The translations under genes were made by a program, and so were the position numbers. The notes below the pieces were generated by a model. The model had not been told where the DNA came from and ran no database searches. It saw only the letters and a program-made list of their open reading frames with translations. Positions 1-5,740 of a stretch of 5,740 bases of DNA are shown here, one piece after another; the stretch's first letter is position 1, and the number at the start of each line of letters is the position of its first letter. This stretch comes from Deltaproteobacteria bacterium. GTDB lineage: Bacteria > Desulfobacterota > DSM-4660 > Desulfatiglandales > HGW-15. The stretch lies in assembly GCA_021737245.1 (NCBI GenBank), contig JAIPEI010000258.1, forward strand, positions 1 through 5,740. The letters are read 5' to 3'.

Positions 1-963
1 GCCGCCGGCCTCCAGGCCCGCGGCGCGGACCTCGTTTGTCCACTGCTCCACGTCGGAGGCGAGCTCCTCGTGGGCCCTGGACTCGCCCGTAATCCGGACC
101 CGCACCACCAGGGGAAGGGCCGGGTTCTCCTCCAGGAGGATTTCGAACCGCTCCACAATCCGGTCGATCACGTCATAGCCGCCCGCCGCCTCGGAGGCGT
201 CGAGCTCCTCCACGAACCAGCGGGCCGCGTCGAGCGGGTGAAACACGGCCTCGGCGCGGCCCTGGTCGTCCACCGCCACCATCATGCACCCTTTGGCCCC
301 GGTCTCCCGCACGTGGCGGCCCTGGGTGTTCCCGGGGAACAGCACGGGCGGGTCGTCCAGGAGCGTTTCCCGCCGGTGCACGTGCCCCAGGGCCCAGTAG
401 TCGTACCCCTTGTCGCGCAGGGTCTCGAGGCTGCACGGGGCGTAGGGCTCGTGCCCCTCCCGGCCCGTGGCGCAGGTGTGGAGGACGCCGACGTTGAAGC
501 GGCCGGACGCGCGCTCGGGGTACCCGGCGGCCAGATCCTTTCGGACCGCGGGCGAACCGAAGCTCTGCCCGTGGACCGCCACCTCCGGGTCGTCGAGCAG
601 GAGGGTGCCGGGCCGATCCGAGGGAAACAGGTGAACCCCCTCGGGAAGACGCAGGGTCCGGGTGATCCGGCTCGCCGCGTCGTGGTTGCCCGCCGCCAGG
701 AAGACCGGGACGCCCGCCTCGCGGAGCTTCTGCATCTGGGCCGTGAAGTGGAGCCCGGTGTTGTAGTCCCGCCAGTCGCCGTCGTACAGGTCGCCCGCGA
801 TCACCACGAACGCCGCCTCCTCGGCCACGGCCAGACGCACCAGGTTCTCGAACGCACGACGGGTGGCGTTGCGGAGCTCCTCCACGGGCGCACCCTCGTA
901 CGCCTCCAGCTTGTGCATGGGGCTGTCCAGATGCAGGTCCGCGGCGTGCAGAAACTTGAACAT
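1..963 (-). CDS. YhaO/SbcD-like DNA repair exonuclease (metallophosphoesterase), 3' end cut by window edge
   Basis: The frame is open from an ATG at 963-961 to the left edge, giving 321 residues with no stop. The N-terminus MFKFLHAADLHLDSP is typical of the YhaO branch of the COG0420/Mre11-SbcD nucleases. The calcineurin-like metal-site motifs are all present and in order: DLH (D9, H11), GDLYD (G57-D61), GNHD (92-95), LHT (H162) and GHVH (193-196), followed by PGNTQGRH (210-217), a signature I associate with YhaO. Residues from about 240 start the C-terminal capping region. Family members are usually about 400-420 residues, so about 80-100 residues are probably missing. Known relatives are Mn-dependent cytoplasmic nucleases acting in DNA repair, usually encoded just before an SbcC/YhaN-like ATPase; that partner would lie off the left edge. 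The start is fixed by the conserved N-terminus, but no Shine-Dalgarno sequence precedes it, which is odd. Family assignment is very secure; the exact substrate is not known. Confidence 0.93.
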   Translation of the reverse strand, partial: MFKFLHAADLHLDSPMHKLEAYEGAPVEELRNATRRAFENLVRLAVAEEAAFVVIAGDLYDGDWRDYNTGLHFTAQMQKLREAGVPVFLAAGNHDAASRITRTLRLPEGVHLFPSDRPGTLLLDDPEVAVHGQSFGSPAVRKDLAAGYPERASGRFNVGVLHTCATGREGHEPYAPCSLETLRDKGYDYWALGHVHRRETLLDDPPVLFPGNTQGRHVRETGAKGCMMVAVDDQGRAEAVFHPLDAARWFVEELDASEAAGGYDVIDRIVERFEILLEENPALPLVVRVRITGESRAHEELASDVEQWTNEVRAAGLEAGG

Positions 964-991
964 GGGGTCAGGTCTTGATTTTTGACATTTG
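964..991. repeat. REP-like dispersed repeat sequence abutting the nuclease start codon
   Basis: On the plus strand this begins GGGGTCAGGTCTTGATTTTT; on the minus strand it reads toward the nuclease gene and ends AAGACCTGACCCC immediately before the ATG. From memory, sequences of the form CAAGACCTGACCCC recur in many copies in Desulfuromonas/Geobacter-type and other proteobacterial genomes, often near REP-associated (Y1) transposases. I cannot verify copy number from a single window. It is AT-richer than the flanking DNA. It fills the place where a ribosome binding site would be expected. The boundaries are approximate. Confidence 0.4.
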
Positions 992-1037
992 CGGGTTCAC
1001 AAGGGTCCCGGAATACATCGAGAAGGCGGGATCGCGT

Positions 1038-2435
1038 CTAGTCGGCCTTCAGTGCGGTGTCCCAGATGTCCGGATCGCTCGAGCTGGTGGTGATGATAGG
1101 CCGCTTTGCCACGCCCAGCACCCTCTGGGTCTCCTCGGGCATGGCGGTGGAAAGATAGGCCTTGAGCTCCCGCATGGTCACGATCCCGTCTTTGGACGCC
1201 ACGCTGAGAAACCCGTCCGCCTCACCCGAGAGGCCTTGAATCAGGCAGTGGGTGAACGCCCCGTTCTTCCATGAGGTGTGCTCGATGGACCTGCGGTCCG
1301 TGTCCGCTCCGACCATGAAAATCCAGCCTTGTGGGACTGTTCGCTCCTTCCGCATCCGGCGGATTCCAGGCACCACCGAGATGTCCCGGTGCCCCCGGGT
1401 GATGAGCTTTCCGGCATGGCAGGTGTCGGCCAGGACGATGACGTTCTTCGCCTTCCGCTCCTCGAGGGCGACACGGACCCGGTCCATTCGGTAGCCGGTC
1501 GCCGGGATGGTGATATCCGTGTCATGGCAGGCAAAGTAGACCTTTTCCGGGTCTTCCGGATCCGGAAAACCGTGCCCGGCCCAGAACAGCACGATCTGGT
1601 CGTTCGGACCCGCCTTGGTCAACCACGACTCCAGGGCGATGAGGATGTTCCGTCGGGTGGCCTGTTCATTGACCAGCAGGTTGACATGGCTCCGTTTCCA
1701 ACCCAGCCGCAGGAGGATATTCGCGAAGGCTCGCGCATCGTCGTCCGCATAGATCAGGTTGCTCAGGCCGCCCCGGTTCACCTGCTCATACTCGGCGATC
1801 CCGATGACCACGGCGAACCGGTCCCCGGCCCCGGCAGCGGGGAGAGGGGGAACGGACTGCCCGGTGCCAACCGGCTCCGTGGAGACCGATTCGGCGCCCG
1901 TGTCCTTCACCCTGGACCGGAGCTCGGCCATCTCCTTCGGGTTGTCGGCCAGCAGGAAGTGGGCGGTGACGATGTGCTCCTGGTTGGCGTACGCCTTGAC
2001 CGACCACTTTCCGCTCGGCCGGTTGTACTTCCGGTCCAGCTTCATGCTGTTGAAGGTGTACCAGTCATTGTGAAGCACCTTCACGTCGGCCTGCTGGGCG
2101 CCCAGCTGCTTTCCGTCCGGCCGGTACCACTCGAACCGGAAAGTGTACCGGGCCTTGGGGACCAGATCGAACCAGTGCATCACCATGAAGACCTTGTTAC
2201 CCTGCCCCTTGTAGAACTCGTCGGTTTCGTTTTCGAGCTCGGTCAGTTGCTTTTTCCCCCGAAACTTCCCCTGCTGGACGCGTTCGAACTGCAAGCCCTC
2301 GCACAGGTGATACTCGTAGCTTTGGGGCGCGGGAAGGTCCGTTCTCTGCTGCTGCGCGGTGACGCACCCCCCGGCCGCCATGAGCAGGGAGAAAAAGGCC
2401 GCCCAAACAACGCGGTTGCCCAGATCTGAGCGCAT
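1038..2435 (-). CDS. Predicted lipoprotein with C-terminal caspase-like (peptidase C14) domain
   Basis: 465 residues. The ATG at 2435-2433 is chosen over an in-frame ATG at 2567 because AAGGAG lies 6 bases upstream and a signal peptide starts there: MRSDLGNR, a hydrophobic stretch (about 9-20), then AAGGC with Cys24 as the likely lipidated residue. The lipobox is imperfect (A at -3), but V at +2 would fit outer-membrane sorting by E. coli rules. Residues about 36-163 are beta-rich (YTFRFEWYRPDG, SGKWSVKAYANQ) and I do not recognise the domain. Residues 175-204 are a Ser/Pro/Gly/Ala linker. The caspase fold starts at DRFAVVIGIAEYE (205-217); the catalytic dyad is H288 in WAGHG and C339 in DTCHAG. 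Family-typical tail segments follow: NGAFTHCLIQGLSGEAD (391-407) and DGIVTMRELKAYLS (416-429). The activity is inferred to be a cysteine protease; substrate unknown. GC looks lower than in neighbours. It stops 74 bases before the nuclease gene on the same strand, with no terminator seen. The caspase call is secure and lipidation is probable. Confidence 0.92.
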   Translation of the reverse strand: MRSDLGNRVVWAAFFSLLMAAGGCVTAQQQRTDLPAPQSYEYHLCEGLQFERVQQGKFRGKKQLTELENETDEFYKGQGNKVFMVMHWFDLVPKARYTFRFEWYRPDGKQLGAQQADVKVLHNDWYTFNSMKLDRKYNRPSGKWSVKAYANQEHIVTAHFLLADNPKEMAELRSRVKDTGAESVSTEPVGTGQSVPPLPAAGAGDRFAVVIGIAEYEQVNRGGLSNLIYADDDARAFANILLRLGWKRSHVNLLVNEQATRRNILIALESWLTKAGPNDQIVLFWAGHGFPDPEDPEKVYFACHDTDITIPATGYRMDRVRVALEERKAKNVIVLADTCHAGKLITRGHRDISVVPGIRRMRKERTVPQGWIFMVGADTDRRSIEHTSWKNGAFTHCLIQGLSGEADGFLSVASKDGIVTMRELKAYLSTAMPEETQRVLGVAKRPIITTSSSDPDIWDTALKAD

Positions 2436-2441
2436 GGCTGT

Positions 2442-2447
2442 CTCCTT
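2442..2447 (-). promoter_or_regulatory. Ribosome binding site of the caspase-like gene
   Basis: The minus strand reads AAGGAG ACAGCC ATG, a strong Shine-Dalgarno with a 6-base spacer. It decides the start at 2435 and rules out the 44-codon upstream in-frame extension beginning at 2567. Confidence 0.8.
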
Positions 2448-2476
2448 CGTGAAGAGAGGCTGGCATTGGCATTTTG

Positions 2477-2539
2477 GATCCACAGGGGATCGATCGGGAG
2501 GCTGGCCGAGGAAACCGATTCTGCCTTGTGGATCGATCC
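2477..2539. repeat. Inverted repeat and two GATCGATC palindromes in the caspase leader
   Basis: GATCCACA at 2477-2484 is the exact reverse complement of TGTGGATC at 2527-2534, with two further pairs inward after one mismatch. Two copies of the palindromic octamer GATCGATC are present, at 2488-2495 and inside the 10-base palindrome GGATCGATCC at 2530-2539. All lie between the predicted promoter and the ribosome binding site of the caspase gene, so they would be in its untranslated leader. They could be an operator or an RNA stem; no specific regulator can be named. Confidence 0.4.
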
Positions 2540-2576
2540 GGACCGATGGCGGACCCTGGGACTGCACAAAGATTAA

Positions 2577-2605
2577 ATTATATCACGTTTCAACCTGAAC
2601 ACCAA
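2577..2605 (-). promoter_or_regulatory. Candidate sigma-70 promoter for the caspase-like gene
   Basis: On the minus strand a perfect -10 box TATAAT (2582-2577) is preceded by 17 bases and a weak -35 box TTGGTG (2605-2600), which matches TTGACA at three of six positions. The -10 lies in the only clearly AT-rich patch of the intergenic region (about 2571-2590). Transcription would begin near 2570, giving a leader of about 135 bases before the ATG at 2435. The -10 is convincing and the -35 is not. Confidence 0.5.
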
Positions 2606-2631
2606 GACCTGTCAGGCAGGGCTCGATCCCC

Positions 2632-2659
2632 GGCTGCCCGCCCGGTTGGCCGGGCAGCC
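2632..2659. repeat. Perfect 9-bp inverted repeat (hairpin)
   Basis: GGCTGCCCG at 2632-2640 pairs exactly with CGGGCAGCC at 2651-2659 across a 10-base loop. An alternative smaller stem, CCCGG/CCGGG (2641-2645 with 2650-2654), is possible. There is no T-run on either side, so it is not a standard intrinsic terminator. It lies between the two divergent promoters. Confidence 0.5.
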
Positions 2660-2668
2660 CGTGTGCCG

Positions 2669-2689
2669 GCAACGCATAATCCACGTTGC
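2669..2689. repeat. Short inverted repeat (6-bp stem, 9-base loop)
   Basis: GCAACG at 2669-2674 pairs with CGTTGC at 2684-2689. It follows the 2632-2659 hairpin by nine bases. A six-base stem is easily found by chance, so it is notable only because it sits next to the stronger hairpin. Confidence 0.3.
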
Positions 2690-2892
2690 TCCCCCCAGGC
2701 CTCGACGCCCAGGACCCGGAGAACGGCCTCCTCGATGGATGCCTACGTCCCCGGGTGGGCCGGCAGCTCGGAGAAAAGACTGCGCCGGCGAAATCATGGA
2801 AATGCCTTGCACAACGGATCATGTTTCTGGTCAAATGGTGGAAGTATGGAAACGCTCCCCGAGCCTGTTCCCTGCTCGATGGCACCGTGGCA

Positions 2893-2921
2893 TTGAGGAG
2901 CCCGGCATCAGGGGATACACT
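2893..2921 (+). promoter_or_regulatory. Candidate sigma-70 promoter for the UPF0182 gene
   Basis: TTGAGG (2893-2898, four of six matches to the -35 consensus) and TACACT (2916-2921, four of six matches to the -10 consensus) are separated by exactly 17 bases. Transcription would start near 2928 and give a leader of about 77 bases. Sequence alone supports it moderately; a weaker alternative is TTGCAC about 85 bases further upstream with a TCAAAT box. Confidence 0.4.
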
Positions 2922-2950
2922 GCGCACCCCCGATCACCCGTCACCAGGAG

Positions 2951-2974
2951 GCGCCGCCGCCGAATCGCCGGCGC
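2951..2974 (+). repeat. GC-rich stem in the UPF0182 leader
   Basis: GCGCCG at 2951-2956 is complementary to CGGCGC at 2969-2974 with a 12-base loop, 16 bases before the ribosome binding site. It could form a leader hairpin. The sequence here is simple GC-rich repetition, so it may have no function. Confidence 0.3.
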
Positions 2975-2990
2975 GCGCATGCCTTCACCC

Positions 2991-2995
2991 AGGAG
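2991..2995 (+). promoter_or_regulatory. Ribosome binding site of the UPF0182 gene
   Basis: AGGAG lies nine bases before the ATG at 3005. The spacing is normal and supports that ATG as the start. Confidence 0.7.
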
Positions 2996-3004
2996 TCAGC
3001 GAAC

Positions 3005-5725
3005 ATGGATCCCTTTTCAGGACCCCAGAACCGCCAGCCCCAGATGCCCCAGATCCGCCTCGAGGACATGGACTTCAACCGAATCGGCCGTTTCGTGCGG
3101 TGGGCCCTGCTGGCCCTCGGCGTTATCCTCCTGTGGTGGGGGGTGAACTGGGGCCGCGGCTTTTACGTGGACTGGCTCTGGTTCGGCAACCTGGGCTACG
3201 AGACCGTCCTCCTGCGGGTGATGACCGCGCGGGTGGCCCTGTTCCTGATCGGAGCGGTGCTCTTCGTGGGCCTGGCCGCGCCCAACCTCTACGCCGCGCA
3301 CCGGAACACCGGCCGCATGCCGCAGCCGTCCGGCAGCGTGCTCCCTCCGGAGGCCTACGCCTCGGCCCGCAAGCTCATGGTGTGGGTGGCGGGCGGGTTC
3401 CTGCTTCTCGCGGCCGTGCTCATGGCGGTCAACCCGGCCTCTGAGTGGGAGAAGATCCTTCTCTTTCTCAACGCCCTCCCTTTCAACGAGACCGACCCGA
3501 TCTTCGGCCGGGACTTCTCATTCTACATCTTCACCCTTCCGGCCCTGAGCCTGGCCCGCTCCTGGCTCCTGAGCGCCGTGGTGGTGCTTCTGCTCGTGGT
3601 GGCGGTGTTCTACTACCTCACCTTCACCCTTCGGGGGGAGCGCTTTTCGCTGAGCGGGAGCGTGAAGACCCATCTGGCCCTGCTCGTCTCCCTGCTCTTC
3701 GTGCTCATCGCCGCAGGCCACTGGCTGAGCCGGTACGACCTCCTCTACTCCCCCACCGGCGCGGTCTTCGGGGTCGGATACACGGACGACCACATCACCC
3801 TGCCCGCCCGGACCTTCATGACCTTCGTGGCCCTGGCGGCGGCGGCGCTCTTCGTGGTCACGGCCTTCTCCGACCGGAAGCGCCTCATCATCTATGCCGT
3901 CGGCGGCTGGGTCGCATTGAACCTCCTGGGCGGAAGCGTGCTCCCGGCCCTGGTCCAGCGCCTCCAGGTGGAGCCCAGCGAGCTGGCCAAGGAAAGGCCC
4001 TACCTGGCCAGCAACATCGATTTCACCCGCCGGGCCTACGGGTTGACCAAGCTCAAGAGCCAGAGCCATCCGGCCCGGGGCAACGTGGATCGCGAAACCA
4101 TCGCCGAGAACCAGGGCACCATTCAGAATGTCCGGCTCTGGGACGAGGGACCCCTGCTCCAGAGCTACAACCAGATTCAGTTCTTCCGGCTCTACTACGA
4201 CTTCCTGGCCGTGCACACGGACCGCTACCGGGTGGGAGACGAGCTGAGGCAGGTGATGATGGCCACCCGCGAGCTCTCCGCGGACAAGCTCCCGGCGGAG
4301 GCCCAGCGCTGGGTGAACCGGCACCTCCAGTTCACCCACGGCTACGGCGTGGCCATGAGTCCGGTCACCGAGGTGGAAGCCGGCGGGCGCCCCAGCTTCT
4401 TCATCCGTGACGTGCCGCCCAGGGGCGAGATTTCCCTGGAGAGGCCTGACATCTACTACGGCCTCAAGAGCCTGAACTACCTGATCGTGAACAGCCGCAT
4501 GGAGGAGTTCAACTATCCCGGTCCCGACGGCCCGGTCTACACCCGGTACCAGGGCGACGGAGGGGTCGAGATGAGCTCCTTTTTCCGGCGCCTGCTCTTC
4601 GCCTGGGAGTTCATGGATCTGAACATCCTCATCTCCGGGGAGATCAACCCGGACAGCCTCATCCAGTTCCGGCGGACCGTGCAGGAGCGGTTCTCCACCG
4701 TGGCCCCGTTCCTTCTGAGGGACCGTGAGGCCTACAGCGTGGTGGCCGACGGCCGGCTCTTCTGGATCCAGGACGCTTACACCTACACGAACCGCTATCC
4801 CTACTCCACGCGGTGGAGCCGGAGCTTCAACTACCTCCGGAACAGCGTCAAGGGCGTGATCGACGCCTACCACGGGAGCCTCGACTACTACGTGGCCGAC
4901 CCGGAAGACCCCATGATCCAGACCTACCAGGCCATTTTCCCGGACCTGTTCAAGCCCATGGATGAAATGCCCGAGCACCTCAGGACGCACGTGCGGTATC
5001 CCCTGGACCAGTTCACCGTGCAGACCGAGATGCTGCTCCAGTACCACATGCAGGACCCTGTGGTCTTCTACAACAAGGAGGACCAGTGGTCCATCCCCAT
5101 GCAGAACTCCTTCGGACAGAGCCAGGAGCTCAAGCCCTACTACATCGTGGCCCGCCTGCCCGGGGAAGAGACCGAGGAGTTTATCCTGATCCAGCCCTTC
5201 ACCCCCCAGAACCGGCACAACCTGGTGGGCTGGATGGCGGCCAGGAGCGACGGGGAGCACTACGGCGAGCTCGTGCTCTTCGACTTCCCCTCCGGGCGTC
5301 ACGTGGACGGGCCCAACCAGGTGGAGGCCCGCATCGACAACGACGCCGTGATCTCGGAGCAGTTCACCCTGTGGGGACAGGTGGGGAGCGAGGTCCGAAG
5401 GGGCATTCTCCTGGTCATCCCCGTGGGCGACGCCCTGCTCTACGCCGAGCCGGTCTTCCTCAAGCCCGAGACCCTGGAGTTCCCGGAGCTCCGGCGCATC
5501 ATCATGGCCGACGCCACAAAGGTGGTCATGCACCAGAGCCTGGAAGACTCCGTGGATGCCCTGGTGGGCAAGCTCCCTCCGGTGGCGCCGGTAGCCGAGG
5601 ACGTCGAGGAGCCGGTGCAGGCGGCGGAAAGGGCTCCGGCCCGAGACAAGCTGGGGTCCGTGCGGCGGGGCCTGGAGCAGGGGATGCAGAAGCTCCAGGA
5701 GGTGCTGGGCACCCTGAAGGAGTGA
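3005..5725 (+). CDS. UPF0182 (COG1615) family integral membrane protein of unknown function
   Basis: A complete 906-residue protein, a normal length for a family that runs about 850-1000. The start is supported by AGGAG upstream; the stop is TGA at 5723-5725. After a polar Gln/Pro-rich N-terminus there are seven hydrophobic spans, at about residues 31-47, 74-94, 124-142, 184-205, 222-239, 266-287 and 294-315. Family-typical blocks are easy to see: DWLWFGNLGYETV (56-68), FGRDFSFYIFTLP (167-179), QVEPSELAKERPYL (321-334), ENQGTIQNVRLWD (368-380), HGYGVAMSPVTEV (445-457), YYGLKSLNYLIVNS (484-497), INPDSLIQFRRTVQERF (547-563), NRYPYS (596-601) and PFTPQNRHNLVGWMAARSDG (731-750). The large C-terminal part should be soluble, outside or inside the membrane; its side is not established. 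Residues about 858-880 are a Pro/Ala/Glu linker, followed by a short amphipathic helix (881-906), which is common at the end of this family. No biochemical role is known for the family. It is transcribed away from the caspase gene with its own leader. Family assignment is very secure. Confidence 0.96.
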   Translation: MDPFSGPQNRQPQMPQIRLEDMDFNRIGRFVRWALLALGVILLWWGVNWGRGFYVDWLWFGNLGYETVLLRVMTARVALFLIGAVLFVGLAAPNLYAAHRNTGRMPQPSGSVLPPEAYASARKLMVWVAGGFLLLAAVLMAVNPASEWEKILLFLNALPFNETDPIFGRDFSFYIFTLPALSLARSWLLSAVVVLLLVVAVFYYLTFTLRGERFSLSGSVKTHLALLVSLLFVLIAAGHWLSRYDLLYSPTGAVFGVGYTDDHITLPARTFMTFVALAAAALFVVTAFSDRKRLIIYAVGGWVALNLLGGSVLPALVQRLQVEPSELAKERPYLASNIDFTRRAYGLTKLKSQSHPARGNVDRETIAENQGTIQNVRLWDEGPLLQSYNQIQFFRLYYDFLAVHTDRYRVGDELRQVMMATRELSADKLPAEAQRWVNRHLQFTHGYGVAMSPVTEVEAGGRPSFFIRDVPPRGEISLERPDIYYGLKSLNYLIVNSRMEEFNYPGPDGPVYTRYQGDGGVEMSSFFRRLLFAWEFMDLNILISGEINPDSLIQFRRTVQERFSTVAPFLLRDREAYSVVADGRLFWIQDAYTYTNRYPYSTRWSRSFNYLRNSVKGVIDAYHGSLDYYVADPEDPMIQTYQAIFPDLFKPMDEMPEHLRTHVRYPLDQFTVQTEMLLQYHMQDPVVFYNKEDQWSIPMQNSFGQSQELKPYYIVARLPGEETEEFILIQPFTPQNRHNLVGWMAARSDGEHYGELVLFDFPSGRHVDGPNQVEARIDNDAVISEQFTLWGQVGSEVRRGILLVIPVGDALLYAEPVFLKPETLEFPELRRIIMADATKVVMHQSLEDSVDALVGKLPPVAPVAEDVEEPVQAAERAPARDKLGSVRRGLEQGMQKLQEVLGTLKE

Positions 5726-5740
5726 GTAGCCGGTATATGG

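Larger units (their letters stand above)
2606..2892. other. Intergenic stretch with no supported gene
   Basis: Together with the flanking promoters this makes up most of a 569-base gap between divergent genes. Open frames exist on both strands but they are rich in Pro, Arg, Gly and Ser, lack convincing ribosome binding sites, and resemble no family I know. The stretch contains two adjacent hairpins (2632-2689) and a locally AT-richer segment at about 2795-2865 (for example AAATCATGGAAATG). No tRNA, terminator with a T-tract, or CRISPR unit is visible. A small RNA or decayed gene cannot be excluded. Confidence 0.55.

Noticed and set aside
70..978. 302-codon plus-strand open frame at the left end
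   Set aside because: It is antisense to the nuclease gene, whose motifs (DLH, GDLYD, GNHD, GHVH) are unmistakable; the plus-strand product is Val/Gly/Arg/His-rich and unrecognisable.
1000..1020. GGGTCCC palindrome as a possible terminator after the caspase gene
   Set aside because: The stem is three pairs with no loop worth the name and no T-run on the minus strand.
1278..2429. 383-codon plus-strand open frame opposite the caspase gene
   Set aside because: Low-complexity antisense translation. The opposite frame has a signal peptide, ribosome binding site and catalytic motifs.
2436..2567. 44-codon in-frame N-terminal extension of the caspase gene from an ATG at 2567
   Set aside because: The extension would bury the signal peptide, has no ribosome binding site of note and starts almost at the predicted transcription start; the ATG at 2435 has AAGGAG at ideal spacing.
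2612..2640. GGGCTCGATCCCC, resembling a tRNA T-arm and a possible attachment-site remnant
   Set aside because: Only three clean stem pairs form around a seven-base loop, and no matching acceptor, D or anticodon arm is found at tRNA distance. Probably chance.
2583..2927. 114-codon minus-strand open frame in the intergenic region
   Set aside because: Arg/Pro/Ser/Gly-rich composition, no ribosome binding site that I could see, no familiar motif, and it ends over the caspase promoter.
2686..3444. 252-codon plus-strand open frame overlapping the start of the UPF0182 gene
   Set aside because: More than half of it is an out-of-frame reading of the UPF0182 gene, and the upstream part has no coding character.
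3518..5533. 671-codon open frame on the minus strand inside the UPF0182 gene
   Set aside because: It is a shadow of GC-rich third positions in the plus-strand gene. It is a Val/Gly/His/Glu-rich sequence with no domain, while the plus-strand frame has every family block.
1..5740. CRISPR array, insertion sequence or complete defence island
   Set aside because: No regularly spaced repeats, no transposase frame and no toxin-antitoxin or restriction genes are present; the caspase gene alone does not define a defence system.

Overview
The window is GC-rich bacterial DNA (roughly two thirds G+C in the outer genes by sampling single lines). It carries three protein genes and one long divergent intergenic region. 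The gene families, the high GC and a REP-like sequence remembered from such genomes suggest a Gram-negative bacterium, possibly of the former Deltaproteobacteria (Desulfobacterota/Desulfuromonadia type). That placement is a low-confidence inference; no RNA gene or marker gene is present to fix it.

Layout. Positions 963 to 1 (minus strand, running off the left edge) encode the first 321 residues of a YhaO/SbcD-like metallophosphoesterase, a DNA-repair exonuclease with an intact metal-binding motif set. A 74-base gap follows, and its end nearest the nuclease carries a REP-like sequence that abuts the start codon and leaves no visible ribosome binding site. Positions 2435 to 1038 (minus) encode a 465-residue predicted lipoprotein with an uncharacterised beta-rich N-terminal region and a C-terminal caspase-like (peptidase C14) domain with the His/Cys dyad intact. 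Positions 2436 to 3004 contain no convincing gene. They hold two diverging promoter candidates, both ribosome binding sites, and several inverted repeats. Positions 3005 to 5725 (plus) encode a complete 906-residue UPF0182 (COG1615) membrane protein with seven predicted membrane spans and a large soluble C-terminal part. The last 15 bases are non-coding as far as they go.

How the genes relate. The caspase and nuclease genes lie on the same strand with no visible terminator between them, so they could be co-transcribed. However, the caspase is predicted to be exported and lipid-anchored, while the nuclease should be cytoplasmic, so a direct partnership is not obvious. The UPF0182 gene is transcribed away from them under its own promoter. 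The caspase gene appears lower in GC than its neighbours and is bounded by short inverted CAGGTCTTG/CAAGACCTG motifs, which weakly suggests it is an accessory insertion. I do not see a clearly new multi-gene system. The items most worth a second look are the lipoprotein caspase with its unrecognised N-terminal domain and the repeat-like sequence at the nuclease start.
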